A stretch of DNA of 64,000 nt from Veillonella seminalis. GTDB taxonomy: Bacteria; Bacillota; Negativicutes; Veillonellales; Veillonellaceae. The DNA is taken from the NCBI RefSeq assembly GCF_003992065.1, contig NZ_RQUZ01000004.1:62001-126000 (forward strand), written 5' to 3'. The number at the start of each line of letters is the position of its first letter. Within the stretch, counting starts at the first letter, position 1. This document shows positions 23,629-33,463 of this stretch, one piece after another. A program made the position numbers and the translations under genes. Below the pieces are notes generated by a model. It saw nothing but the letters and a program-made list of their open reading frames with translations. It did no database searches and was not told the origin of the DNA.

Positions 23629-23970
23629 TTACTTCTCCACCAACCCATAGCTCTCATCAATTAATTTCTGCACTAGCTTCATATCAACCAAATGATCTAA
23701 TAAAATAGAAATCCAATATTTCTTAATTTCCGTAACAAAGGGACCGTCGCTGCTTACCACCTCGAATAACTCGTAGGGTTCTCTGTCAGGTAACGTTAAG
23801 ACTCTTATATTGCATTGTTGCTTACCAATAACAACAGTCAGTATTAAGTCATACCCTTCAAGAAGCGTTTCCCATTCATAGCAATCTTCCTGATTCATTT
23901 TAAAGCCGAATTTTTCAGCTTTAACCGGATTAAATATTTGAGTGTCAAAAATTTGATTATAATTTATCAC
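23629..23970 (-). CDS. hypothetical 113-residue protein
   Basis: Reads MINYNQIFDTQIFNPVKAEKF, then YEWETLLEGYDLILTVVIGKQ and a C-terminal helix ILLDHLVDMKLVQKLIDESYG. No membrane segment and no catalytic motif were seen. A GTG start at 23970 has only a weak GAAGTGATTA site. It is isolated between the tRNA zone and surE. Function unknown. A small alpha/beta protein is the most that can be said. Confidence 0.6.
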   Translation of the reverse strand: MINYNQIFDTQIFNPVKAEKFGFKMNQEDCYEWETLLEGYDLILTVVIGKQQCNIRVLTLPDREPYELFEVVSSDGPFVTEIKKYWISILLDHLVDMKLVQKLIDESYGLVEK

Positions 23971-24065
23971 TAATCACTTCTTACTTTTATTAAATACTAC
24001 GAATATTACTAACAGTTCCTTATATAGAGTAATTAAACACCTGATGGTAAATAGTGCCTTTAATA

Positions 24066-24102
24066 ATAAAACTCTTGGTATCAAAAATGCCAAGAGTTTT
24101 TA
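24066..24102 (-). terminator. surE terminator (bidirectional)
   Basis: ACTCTTGG (24071-24078) pairs with CCAAGAGT (24090-24097); T runs exist on both strands. Confidence 0.8.
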
Positions 24103-24121
24103 CTTAAAAACTTATATATAT

Positions 24122-24889
24122 TTACTTCTTAATTGTCCCCAAAATTTCACGCATTTGAGCCGTGCCTTCGTCATCCTGCTGTTTCCAAGTAAGAGCTACC
24201 ACAGTAACTTTTCCTTCTTTAATAGACGCTACGTCAGTCGGCGTTGCTTCCGGTTCAAAAGCTAATTTACCGCCAATCCAATAATATTTACGGCCCTTGC
24301 GATCTTCACGAGGATCGATAATATCGTAATACATCTGCATACCTTGATCGAGGATTTCACAATTTTCCCAACCTACCGGTCCTTCTTTGGCAAAGTTCAT
24401 GTTCAAAAGGCCTTTAAATTGCTGTTTTTCAAAAACTTCACCTACGAATTCACGAATGAACGGCATAATTTCCGCACTGCGCTTCTTACTGTAGCATTCA
24501 ACAGACACAGCTAACGCCGGAACACGATAGAACATGGCTTCCATAGCGGCACTGACTGTCCCAGAATAAAGTGCATCGGATCCTAAATTAAACCCATTAT
24601 TAACACCGGATACTACAAGATCCGGCATATTATTTTTCAAAAAATGAGACAACGCAAATTTCATGCAATCTGTCGGCGTCCCCGTTACGGCAAAGCGTCT
24701 CGGATTATCTTCCTCATCAGAAAAACGGCGCAACCGTACCGGCATCTGAATGGTAATGGCATGTGATTTGGCACTCTGTTCCACTTCCGGCGCAATAACC
24801 GTTACGCGGTGCTCTTTAGCAAGTTCCGCACCTAAATCTAATATCCCGTTGGCCCATACGCCGTCATCATTTGTTAATAAAATGTGCAT
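24122..24889 (-). CDS. surE: 5'/3'-nucleotidase SurE
   Basis: A 255-residue phosphatase that removes phosphate from nucleoside monophosphates during stress. The N-terminal TNDDGVWANGI gives the metal-binding Asp pair (D8, D9). PEVEQSAKSHAITI supplies the conserved Ser, and VSGVNNGFNLGSDALYSGTVSAAM the Asn and the nucleotide-binding loop. GTPTDCMKFAL is also standard. The length is usual for the family. The ribosome site AAAGGAT is rather distant (about 14 bases). It is a single-gene unit with its own terminator. Confidence 0.95.
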   Translation of the reverse strand: MHILLTNDDGVWANGILDLGAELAKEHRVTVIAPEVEQSAKSHAITIQMPVRLRRFSDEEDNPRRFAVTGTPTDCMKFALSHFLKNNMPDLVVSGVNNGFNLGSDALYSGTVSAAMEAMFYRVPALAVSVECYSKKRSAEIMPFIREFVGEVFEKQQFKGLLNMNFAKEGPVGWENCEILDQGMQMYYDIIDPREDRKGRKYYWIGGKLAFEPEATPTDVASIKEGKVTVVALTWKQQDDEGTAQMREILGTIKK

Positions 24890-25098
24890 AGTCGTTTATA
24901 GATCCTTTCTTTTCACCATAAAACAGGCTACTCACTTTATAAGATAATAGCCATCTATCTTTAATTATATAGATATTTCTAATACAAGTCCACCCAAAGC
25001 TTGAACAATCGATGTGTAAGTAGGAATAATAACTCGTTTCCTCTTTTTTCAAGGAATATTAAAAAGAAAATTCTTTTTATAATTTTCGCAATATATAT

Positions 25099-25132
25099 AC
25101 AAAAAAGTGCCTATAACCAGGCACTTTTTTGT
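25099..25132 (-). terminator. terminator of the guaB-to-GT2 cluster (bidirectional)
   Basis: AAAAAAGTGCCT pairs with AGGCACTTTTTT around a six-base loop, 16 bases past the GT2 gene stop. Confidence 0.85.
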
Positions 25133-25147
25133 TTTATGTCTTACATT

Positions 25148-26413
25148 TTATTTTTTTATTGATTTATCCGCATCGCCCATACGAGTTAATTTCACTTCGC
25201 CCAGCGAAACACCACGTGTATGTTGGGTATGCGCCCACACTTTATCATGTCGATTCAAGTAGCCCAAGAAGGTTACCGGAACCCAACTGTACATGAAAAG
25301 CGGATATACCAAATAATACAACCAAACTTTAGGCGGTACCTTAATCGTAGCCAATACGATGAGCGGGAATAAATATTGCCCAATACCGATGATAGTCCAC
25401 ACAGTAACCGGTAAAATCTGATAAATAATATTCGTATAAATCGGTACATACGCATTAATATAGGTCATAATCAGATAGAATGTCGATACCAATAAGAAAT
25501 ATGGCTGACTGATCTGAATAATACCGTCTAAAATACGTAAGTTACCTTGCTTAATTCCTTCAACAAACAGTTGAGGAATATAGCGTTCGCCACAATCAAA
25601 ATGCCCTTGTGCCCAACGCTTACGCTGCCGCCATGATTGCATGAAGGTCAACGGTTTTTCATCATACACAATAGCATCATGAGCCCACGTTGTTTTCACC
25701 CCATGAATCAAAAGCTTCATGGAAAATTCCATGTCTTCGGTCAAACAATTACAATCCCAACCATAGGTTTTAATAATGTCCGTACGGATACACATACCCG
25801 TACCACCGAGAGCAGTCGACAAACCAAGGTTATATTTAGCTAAATGCCACATGTGATTCACTTGCCAGAAAGCAATCGCAAATGTGCCTGCCACCCATGT
25901 ATCAGTCGGGTTTTTGGCATTTAAATAGCCTTGAATAACCGGCTCTCCCAATTCCAAGTGGTAATTCATTTCAGCTAAGAAATGAGGATGTACCAGATTA
26001 TCAGCGTCAAAAATTACAAAGGCATCATATTTTCTGTCCATTTCATAGATGCGGTTAAACATCCACCCCATGGCATACCCCTTGCCCACTTCTTCTTTAT
26101 TTTCACGCTCATGTACAATTGCACCGGCTTCACGAGCAATTTCAGCCGTCCTGTCGGTACAATTATCAGCTACTACAAATATATCGTACAGCTCTTTAGG
26201 ATAGTCAAGAATCTTCAAATTCTCTACCAATTGACCGACAACGGCCTCCTCGTTATGAGCACATACAATAATGGCAAATGAGTTCTTAGGCGTATAATTC
26301 TTTTTTTCTTTCCTTCGCCACATACCCGCTACGGCTAACACAAAGTAATAAATCGTATAAAATACGATAATTACCTGTAGCGGAATCATGACAAGGTCAA
26401 GAATATAGTCCAT
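25148..26413 (-). CDS. family 2 membrane glycosyltransferase
   Basis: A 421-residue processive-type GT2 enzyme. One membrane span lies at the N-terminus (about 8-30), then the cytoplasmic catalytic domain: IIVCAHNEEAVVG, FDADN (the DxD metal site), TEDMEF (the catalytic acidic pair) and QRKRWAQG (Q/RxxRW). Three or four spans follow at the C-terminus (about 300-390). This architecture is shared by hyaluronan, N-acetylglucosamine and ornithine-lipid type synthases, so the product could be an exopolysaccharide or glycolipid. It is 14 bases after pssA, at the end of the phospholipid cluster. Confidence 0.88.
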   Translation of the reverse strand: MDYILDLVMIPLQVIIVFYTIYYFVLAVAGMWRRKEKKNYTPKNSFAIIVCAHNEEAVVGQLVENLKILDYPKELYDIFVVADNCTDRTAEIAREAGAIVHERENKEEVGKGYAMGWMFNRIYEMDRKYDAFVIFDADNLVHPHFLAEMNYHLELGEPVIQGYLNAKNPTDTWVAGTFAIAFWQVNHMWHLAKYNLGLSTALGGTGMCIRTDIIKTYGWDCNCLTEDMEFSMKLLIHGVKTTWAHDAIVYDEKPLTFMQSWRQRKRWAQGHFDCGERYIPQLFVEGIKQGNLRILDGIIQISQPYFLLVSTFYLIMTYINAYVPIYTNIIYQILPVTVWTIIGIGQYLFPLIVLATIKVPPKVWLYYLVYPLFMYSWVPVTFLGYLNRHDKVWAHTQHTRGVSLGEVKLTRMGDADKSIKK

Positions 26414-26427
26414 TTACGTCCTTCACC

Positions 26428-27099
26428 TCACCGTTTTACAAGATTAATAATAGTATTACTGATACCGAATACAGCGTATAAAGCAAAGATAAGAACCGGC
26501 CATGAATGCCAATCCCAAACTAATGCCAAAACGCCCAAAATCGCAACAATAATTAATGCCAAATTATTTACCGGATCGGCACCTTTGCCTTTGAAATCCG
26601 GATGATGAACACGGCTAACCATTAAATAACCGACTACAACCATCAAGATCATCAACAACCATTCCGGTAAACGAATACCGGACAATACATAGGTGGCCGC
26701 CATACAGCCGGCTGCCGGAATCGGTAAACCTAAGAAGTAACCATGTACTTCATCAGTCATGATATTGAAACGAGCCAAGCGGAAAGCACCGAGTACGGAA
26801 AATGCCAATAAAGGCACATAGCCGAGCCAACCGGTGTAACTTAACTGATACATATATAACATATATGCCGGTGCGACCCCGAAACCTACCACATCCGCCA
26901 AAGAGTCTAATTCACGACCCATAGGACCGGATACGCCAAGTGCCCGAGCCACACGACCGTCACAGCCGTCAGCCAATAAGGATAACAACACACAAATTGC
27001 CGCTAATGTAAATTCTCCATTGGCCGCGAAAGTAATGCCTACGACGCCAAAGGATAGATTAGCAGCCGTAAACAAATTTGGAAATATAGATTTATCCAT
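26428..27099 (-). CDS. pssA: CDP-diacylglycerol--serine O-phosphatidyltransferase
   Basis: A 223-residue membrane enzyme making phosphatidylserine from CDP-diacylglycerol and serine. The CDP-alcohol phosphotransferase signature is complete: LADGCDGRVARALGVSGPMGRELDSLAD broken over the second span carries the D-G-x2-A-R-x8-G-x3-D-x3-D residues. Seven or so membrane spans are visible. ATG 27099 overlaps the psd stop by eight bases. Its product feeds the decarboxylase encoded by the overlapping upstream gene. Confidence 0.93.
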   Translation of the reverse strand: MDKSIFPNLFTAANLSFGVVGITFAANGEFTLAAICVLLSLLADGCDGRVARALGVSGPMGRELDSLADVVGFGVAPAYMLYMYQLSYTGWLGYVPLLAFSVLGAFRLARFNIMTDEVHGYFLGLPIPAAGCMAATYVLSGIRLPEWLLMILMVVVGYLMVSRVHHPDFKGKGADPVNNLALIIVAILGVLALVWDWHSWPVLIFALYAVFGISNTIINLVKR

Positions 27100-27736
27100 G
27101 TTTTTGCAGCCTCCCGATAATCGATTCTCCGCCACGTACATAATCGCCTTTTTTAACAGTAATGTCCACTGATTTAGGCACGAAAACTTCTGTACAGGAA
27201 CCGAATTTAATCATCCCGTACAGTTGTCCTTTAGCTAAGTTGTTACCTAAGTCAGTCCACGATATAATACGCCGAGCTAATAATCCTGCGATTTGTGTAA
27301 CTAAAATTTCAATTCGTCCATTGTCAATGCCAATGGAGTGACGTTCATTTTCAAAGCCGACCGTATCTTTATAAGCCGGTAAAAAGCCGCCACATGTATA
27401 TTGTCGGAACGTAATTTTCCCTTCCATCGGTGCCCGGTTTACGTGCACGTCAAAAACCGAAAGAAAAATCGTAACCTTCTTACATTCAGTATTTAAAAAT
27501 AAATCTTCATATACTTCGCTTACTTCCATTACCTTACCGTCAGCCGGTGACACTAAGACATCCGGATCGGTCGGAATAACCCGTTTCGGATTTCTAAAAA
27601 AGAAGGTAAAAAAGCAAGCCAATATAAATGGTATTATCGCCACATACGGGGAGATAAAATATCCCACCAGCAATGCTATAAGAAAAGTTACACCAATAAA
27701 CGGGTAACCATCTTTAACAATAAACCCTGTGGGCAT
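27092..27736 (-). CDS. psd: phosphatidylserine decarboxylase proenzyme (short form)
   Basis: A 214-residue membrane-associated enzyme turning phosphatidylserine into phosphatidylethanolamine. Two N-terminal spans, then VSPADGKV, FLSVFDVHVNRAPMEG (catalytic His) and IKFGSCTEVFVP, where self-cleavage at the Gly-Ser bond makes the pyruvoyl group. The size matches the short, Sinorhizobium/archaeal-type family. ATG 27736 is supported by GAGGTGG. It is adjacent to and overlapping pssA, so the two steps of PE synthesis are co-expressed. Confidence 0.93.
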   Translation of the reverse strand: MPTGFIVKDGYPFIGVTFLIALLVGYFISPYVAIIPFILACFFTFFFRNPKRVIPTDPDVLVSPADGKVMEVSEVYEDLFLNTECKKVTIFLSVFDVHVNRAPMEGKITFRQYTCGGFLPAYKDTVGFENERHSIGIDNGRIEILVTQIAGLLARRIISWTDLGNNLAKGQLYGMIKFGSCTEVFVPKSVDITVKKGDYVRGGESIIGRLQKHG

Positions 27737-27750
27737 CTCGCACCACCTCT

Positions 27751-28476
27751 CTATTTTTTTAATTGCTTCACCGCCCACATAAATTTAGGTAACGCCATCA
27801 TACGACCGATGCGTTGCGGTTGATTCAACAATCGATATAACCATTCTAAACGATTTCGTTGCATCCATTGCGGTGCTCTTTTTACAGTGCCCGCCATTAC
27901 ATCAAAGGAACCGCCCAAGCCGATAGCGACTACTTTATCTAAATGAGACAGCTTAGAAGTTATCCATTTCTCCTGTTTAGGCACACCCAGTGCCACAAGG
28001 ACAAGTTTTGCACCGCCATCTTCAATGGCTTTAATAATGTTAACTTCTTCTTGCTCATCAAAAAAGCCGGAGTGGATACCGACTACCTGTAAAGGACCAA
28101 TGAGAGCCTCCATATTCTTCACGGCTTGCTCTGCCACACCGGGTTCAGCGCCGAAAAAATACACAGGCGTTTTATGTTGTGAAGCTTCCTGCAATAAGGC
28201 CACTGCCAAATCACAACCGGCAACACGTTCGGGAATGTGCTGCCCTAATTGCTCGGCAGCCCATAGCACACCGGCCCCATCGGGGACGGCCATATCTGCT
28301 TGTTTTAAAATTTGGTGCAATTCTTTATCGTGACGGGCGCGCATAACCATTTCAGCGTTAACCGTGACTACAGTATGTAGCCCCGGCTCAGAATATAAAT
28401 TCTGTACACGCTGAACAGCTTCTTTCATGGTTATGACATCAACCGGCACATCGAGAATGCTCAATTGATTTCGCAA
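27751..28476 (-). CDS. WecG/TagA/CpsF-family glycosyltransferase
   Basis: A 241-residue member of the GT26 family, which adds a second sugar (ManNAc or related) to a lipid-linked GlcNAc during teichoic acid or surface polysaccharide assembly. TVNAEMVMRARHD, DGAGVLWAA (with the conserved Asp), RVAGCDL, LVALGVPKQEKWI and GLGGSFDVMAGTVKRAPQWM are the family hallmarks. The start is TTG 28476 with GAGGTG nine bases upstream. It lies between guaB and psd; a wall or LPS-like glycan substrate is inferred. Confidence 0.9.
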   Translation of the reverse strand: MRNQLSILDVPVDVITMKEAVQRVQNLYSEPGLHTVVTVNAEMVMRARHDKELHQILKQADMAVPDGAGVLWAAEQLGQHIPERVAGCDLAVALLQEASQHKTPVYFFGAEPGVAEQAVKNMEALIGPLQVVGIHSGFFDEQEEVNIIKAIEDGGAKLVLVALGVPKQEKWITSKLSHLDKVVAIGLGGSFDVMAGTVKRAPQWMQRNRLEWLYRLLNQPQRIGRMMALPKFMWAVKQLKK

Positions 28477-28495
28477 AACAAATACACCTCAATAA

Positions 28496-30016
<1,521 letters not shown>

Positions 30017-30049
30017 CTAAAATTCTAAAATTGTTAATTTACAATCTGA

Positions 30050-30066
30050 AATTTCATTATGAAATT
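30050..30066. promoter_or_regulatory. 17-bp AT palindrome between the tautomerase gene and guaB
   Basis: AATTTCAT-T-ATGAAATT is a perfect dyad in a gap that also repeats TCTAAAATT several times. It is 100 bases before the guaB start and could be an operator, or a chance product of AT richness. Confidence 0.35.
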
Positions 30067-30115
30067 GAACAATGTCTAAAATTTCAAAAATTTCTAAAAT
30101 AATTAAATACTTGTC

Positions 30116-30301
30116 TTATTTCTCAGAGCGCATTACGCCTGCTTCCATAAAGTTATCTTTTTTCATATCCACGAAGATAACTTTAACAGCTTCTTTAGGC
30201 ACTTTCACAATGTCTACCGTTGCGTTGGTAATAGCTTCACCCAATTGTTTCTTCTGTTCAAAGGTACGACCTTCAACTAGCTCCACATGAATAATTGGCA
30301 T
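30116..30301 (-). CDS. 4-oxalocrotonate tautomerase family protein
   Basis: A 61-residue tautomerase. After Met removal the N-terminus is Pro, the catalytic base: PIIHVELVEGRTFEQKKQLGE, then VKVPKEAVKVIFVDMKKDNF. The length and hairpin pattern are typical of the small homohexameric 4-OT proteins. Substrate unknown; many bacteria carry orphan members. ATG 30301 follows GGAGG by nine bases; three codons further upstream are not needed. Confidence 0.88.
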   Translation of the reverse strand: MPIIHVELVEGRTFEQKKQLGEAITNATVDIVKVPKEAVKVIFVDMKKDNFMEAGVMRSEK

Positions 30302-30486
30302 TCTTCTCAACCTCCATCATCGTAAAACGAGTTTGTACAATATAGAAACGACTTTATCTATACTAGACTTTTCTATCATATTATTATACTTTAAAAGACC
30401 TATTCTGTACATGCTTAAATACAGGTTTTTCTCAAATTCACAGCTTCAATTGCTAATTGAAAAGCAAAATCAAATATCACATTTAA

Positions 30487-32532
30487 TTAACTGTACAGAA
30501 TTCGCTGAAAACTTTCACCAAAACGTCGTAACAACTCCGGTTTCATCAGTTTTACGGCCTCATCAAAGCCTATCTTCGCCAACCACATTTTAGCATCCTG
30601 ACGTGCCGCTACCAGTAAATCAATATCTTTTAGAATATTGGCAATTCGTAAATCCGGTAAGCCCGATTGAGCTAAACCGAATAATTGACCGGAACCGCGA
30701 AGCAATAAATCCTGCTCCGCCACCACAAAACCATCCTGCGTACTTGTCATAACCGCCAGCCGTTGCTTACTGTCCTCACTGTGGCTGTCACTCACCAAAA
30801 TACAATAGGATTGCGTACTGCCACGCCCCACACGCCCTCTGAGCTGATGCAATTGTGACAAGCCGAATCGTTCGGCCCCTTCTACGCACATAATCGTTGC
30901 ATTCGGCACATTAACACCAACCTCAATAACTGTAGTGGACACCAAGAGCTTAATCGTCCCTTTATAATAGGCCTCCATGATGGCTTCTTTATCGGCCGTG
31001 CTCATACGCCCATGAACAAGACCTACACCGAATTTGCGTTGATATTTTTCAGCCAACTCTTCATATAATTGCTCCGCAGCAACCAAATCCAGTTTTTCAG
31101 ACTCTTCAACGAGCGGACACACCACATATACCTGATGGCCGGCTGACATTTCTTTTTCAAAAAAACGATGCAGTCGTTCTTTATAAGACGAGTCAACCGC
31201 ATACGTCAAAACCGGCTTACGGCCCGGAGGCATCTCCTTAATCAGACTGACTTCCAAATCACCGTAAATAGACAGGGTCATAGTCCGCGGAATCGGTGTC
31301 GCCGTCATAACGAGCATATGCGGATGATGGCCCTTGCGTTGTAACGTTGCCCTCTGTTCCACGCCAAAGCGATGCTGTTCATCAATAATCACGAGCGCCA
31401 ACTTTTTAAATTCCACCTGCTCCTGAATAAGAGCATGCGTACCGATAACAATATCAATAGTGCCGTCGGCCAAACCTTCATAAATAATCTGCCGTTCGCC
31501 CGGTTTTGTGGAACCCGTCAAAAGTGCCAACTTAACCCTACCTAAACCGGCCATCAAATCCGTTAACCCTTCATAATGCTGCTGTGCCAAAATTTCCGTT
31601 GGTGCCATCAAGGCACCTTGATACCCGTTTTCTACGGCTTTTAACAAAGATAAAGCGCCCACCACAGTTTTACCGGAGCCTACATCTCCTTGCAACAGGC
31701 GCCGCATAGGGCGTTCCTCTTGCATATCATTGGCAATCTCATTAAATGCTTTTCGCTGATCCCCGGTTAAAGCAAACGGCAACTCTTTTAAGAACGCCGG
31801 TACCAAATCGCCATCTGGCTGCATTTTAATACCGATCTCCGCCTGCTCCCGTTCACGTAGCAGCAATAATCCCGCTTGCATAATGAACAATTCTTCATAC
31901 GCCAATTGTTTGCGAGCCAATCCGTAGCGCTCTACCGTGAGCGGATTGTGCATCTCTTTAAAGGCTTCATAACGCGTCATAAAATTATGCTCTTTCGTTA
32001 TGTCGGGCGGCAATAATTCGGGCAAAGCATCGTTAGCTGCAAACCAATTGCTTACGGCATGACGAATAACAAATTGACTCACGCCGTCAACGAGCGGATA
32101 TACCGGTACAATACCGGCCTCCGCCACCTGCCCCTCACGAAGCATTTCAATATGAGGCGTATTCATCTGCAAAGAACCATAAGCAAACTCAACTTTGCCG
32201 TACACGTGTAAACGCTGACCAACCTTATAAAAATTCTTCTTATACCCTTGATTGAATAAAACAATTTTCAAACGTCCCGTCGCATCGCCGATGAAAATCT
32301 CTAAAATAGACAATCCGCGACGTGGCTTTTTTTCTTGAACATTCAAAACAGTGCCTTCCGTAGCACCGACCGCGCCTTGTTTTAAGGCTCCAATAAGGTA
32401 ACTTACACTGCGGTCTTCATATGTTCTCGGGAAATAAGTCAATAACGACGATACATCCGTAATGCCCAGTTTATTTAATTGTTTCACACGCCCCGGTCCT
32501 ACGCCCTTTATCGTCAATAATGATTCTTCCAT
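30487..32532 (-). CDS. recG: ATP-dependent DNA helicase RecG
   Basis: A 681-residue helicase that remodels stalled replication forks and Holliday junctions. A wedge OB domain lies about residues 55-160. The helicase motifs are complete: GDVGSGKTVVGAL (Walker A), IIDEQHRFG (DExH box), MTATPIPRT, VHGRMS and QLRGRVGRG. The N-terminus begins with a helix-hairpin-helix-like LTIKGVGPGRVKQLNKLG. ATG 32532 is favoured by spacing from AAGGAT. It is transcribed apart from the neighbours. Confidence 0.97.
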   Translation of the reverse strand: MEESLLTIKGVGPGRVKQLNKLGITDVSSLLTYFPRTYEDRSVSYLIGALKQGAVGATEGTVLNVQEKKPRRGLSILEIFIGDATGRLKIVLFNQGYKKNFYKVGQRLHVYGKVEFAYGSLQMNTPHIEMLREGQVAEAGIVPVYPLVDGVSQFVIRHAVSNWFAANDALPELLPPDITKEHNFMTRYEAFKEMHNPLTVERYGLARKQLAYEELFIMQAGLLLLREREQAEIGIKMQPDGDLVPAFLKELPFALTGDQRKAFNEIANDMQEERPMRRLLQGDVGSGKTVVGALSLLKAVENGYQGALMAPTEILAQQHYEGLTDLMAGLGRVKLALLTGSTKPGERQIIYEGLADGTIDIVIGTHALIQEQVEFKKLALVIIDEQHRFGVEQRATLQRKGHHPHMLVMTATPIPRTMTLSIYGDLEVSLIKEMPPGRKPVLTYAVDSSYKERLHRFFEKEMSAGHQVYVVCPLVEESEKLDLVAAEQLYEELAEKYQRKFGVGLVHGRMSTADKEAIMEAYYKGTIKLLVSTTVIEVGVNVPNATIMCVEGAERFGLSQLHQLRGRVGRGSTQSYCILVSDSHSEDSKQRLAVMTSTQDGFVVAEQDLLLRGSGQLFGLAQSGLPDLRIANILKDIDLLVAARQDAKMWLAKIGFDEAVKLMKPELLRRFGESFQRILYS

Positions 32533-32875
32533 ACACATACGATCCTTCCAACCATTTTATAAAAACAAGTTTGCCCTACTGTGCTATAATAATATTATAT
32601 CTTAAAATTAAGATATAGTGTAACATAGTAGTAAAAACAGAGTAAAACAATTTAACCGCTTTGGTCTTTTGACTCTGGTGAAGACAATTCCACTGATACT
32701 CTTGTCTTCATTACTTCAAAAACGGCGTCACTTCGGTATAAAACCCCGAAAACATGCGCCCCAAAACCGGTATCTGATGCAAATTATTTTACCCTAAATT
32801 ACTACTTGCTTTATTCTATCCCCTTGTGATAAAATATATATGTTATGTTGTAAATTATGCTTGGAGGTGGAAAAT
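32533..32875. other. intergenic region with the rpmB promoter
   Basis: The divergent region between recG and rpmB. TTGCTT (32806-32811), 18 bp, TAAAAT (32830-32835) is the likely rpmB promoter, 41 bases before its start. A GAAGACAA/TTGTCTTC inverted repeat (about 32681-32710) lies in the middle without a T run. No gene. Confidence 0.6.
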
Positions 32876-33064
32876 ATGGCAAACCTTTGCGAAGTATGTG
32901 GCAAAACCACCGCTAGCGGTATGAACGTGAGTCACTCTCACATCCGCACGAAAAGGACCTGGAAGCCAAACATCCAGAGAGTACGAGCAATTGTAGACGG
33001 CGAAACCAAAAAGGTAAATGTATGCACTCGCTGCCTTCGTTCCGATAAAATTACACGCGCGTAA
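32876..33064 (+). CDS. rpmB: 50S ribosomal protein L28
   Basis: A 62-residue ribosomal protein. MANLCEVCGKTTASGMNVSH, then the KRTWKPNIQRVRAI core and CTRCLRSDKI. The two CxxC pairs make this the zinc-binding form of L28. GGAGGTGG lies just upstream of ATG 32876. It is a single gene with its own promoter and a very strong terminator. Confidence 0.97.
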   Translation: MANLCEVCGKTTASGMNVSHSHIRTKRTWKPNIQRVRAIVDGETKKVNVCTRCLRSDKITRA

Positions 33065-33089
33065 AAAATAAGAAGGTACATGTACTCTA

Positions 33090-33125
33090 AAAGAGGCGGC
33101 CCCGAAAGGGCCGCCTCTTTTTTTT
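33090..33125 (+). terminator. rpmB terminator
   Basis: AAGAGGCGGCCC and GGGCCGCCTCTT flank a CGAAA loop, followed by eight T; one of the strongest in the window. Confidence 0.95.
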
Positions 33126-33180
33126 ATATTCACTCCATCTACCTTCACACACACATTGCTCACCCTTCTAATTCAGAGCG

Positions 33181-33212
33181 CCCCCCAAAAACACATCCCC
33201 CTCTTCCCCCCC
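33181..33212 (-). other. G-tract cluster on the minus strand (possible G-quadruplex)
   Basis: C runs of six (33181-33186), five (33197-33201) and seven (33206-33212) give G6, G5 and G7 on the minus strand, within 32 bases. Longer runs could each supply two G-triplets. The surrounding stretch 33127-33243 has no gene. Confidence 0.5.
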
Positions 33213-33243
33213 TTTAAGGAAACATATATTCCAATCTTCTCCG

Positions 33244-33463
33244 CCGGCCAATTTAGACTGCGTTGGCACCGAAAAGTACTTAGAACCAAAAACTAAAAAA
33301 TATATCCTTAGAGCGGAATACAGGAAGCAAAAAAATCTATCCTCGGAACAAACTTTTCGAGCTTGACTCGCCAGTTTGTGAGAGGATAGATTTTTTGCTT
33401 ATTCTAGGATATATTTTTTAGTTTGCACTAAGCATTTTTTAGATCACGCATCTAATTGGCCGG
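33244..33463. repeat. 220-bp inverted repeat with nested arms, at the 3' end of dgt
   Basis: Arms at 33290-33308 and 33406-33424 are perfectly complementary over 19 bp. Inside them, 33325-33344 pairs with 33382-33400 with one bulge. Outside them, CCGGCCAATT (33244-33253) pairs with AATTGGCCGG (33454-33463), and the stretch between is partly complementary. The right outer arm includes the last codons and stop of dgt. A single transcript would fold into one long hairpin. It could be a MITE-like insertion or a long intrinsic end structure. Confidence 0.8.
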
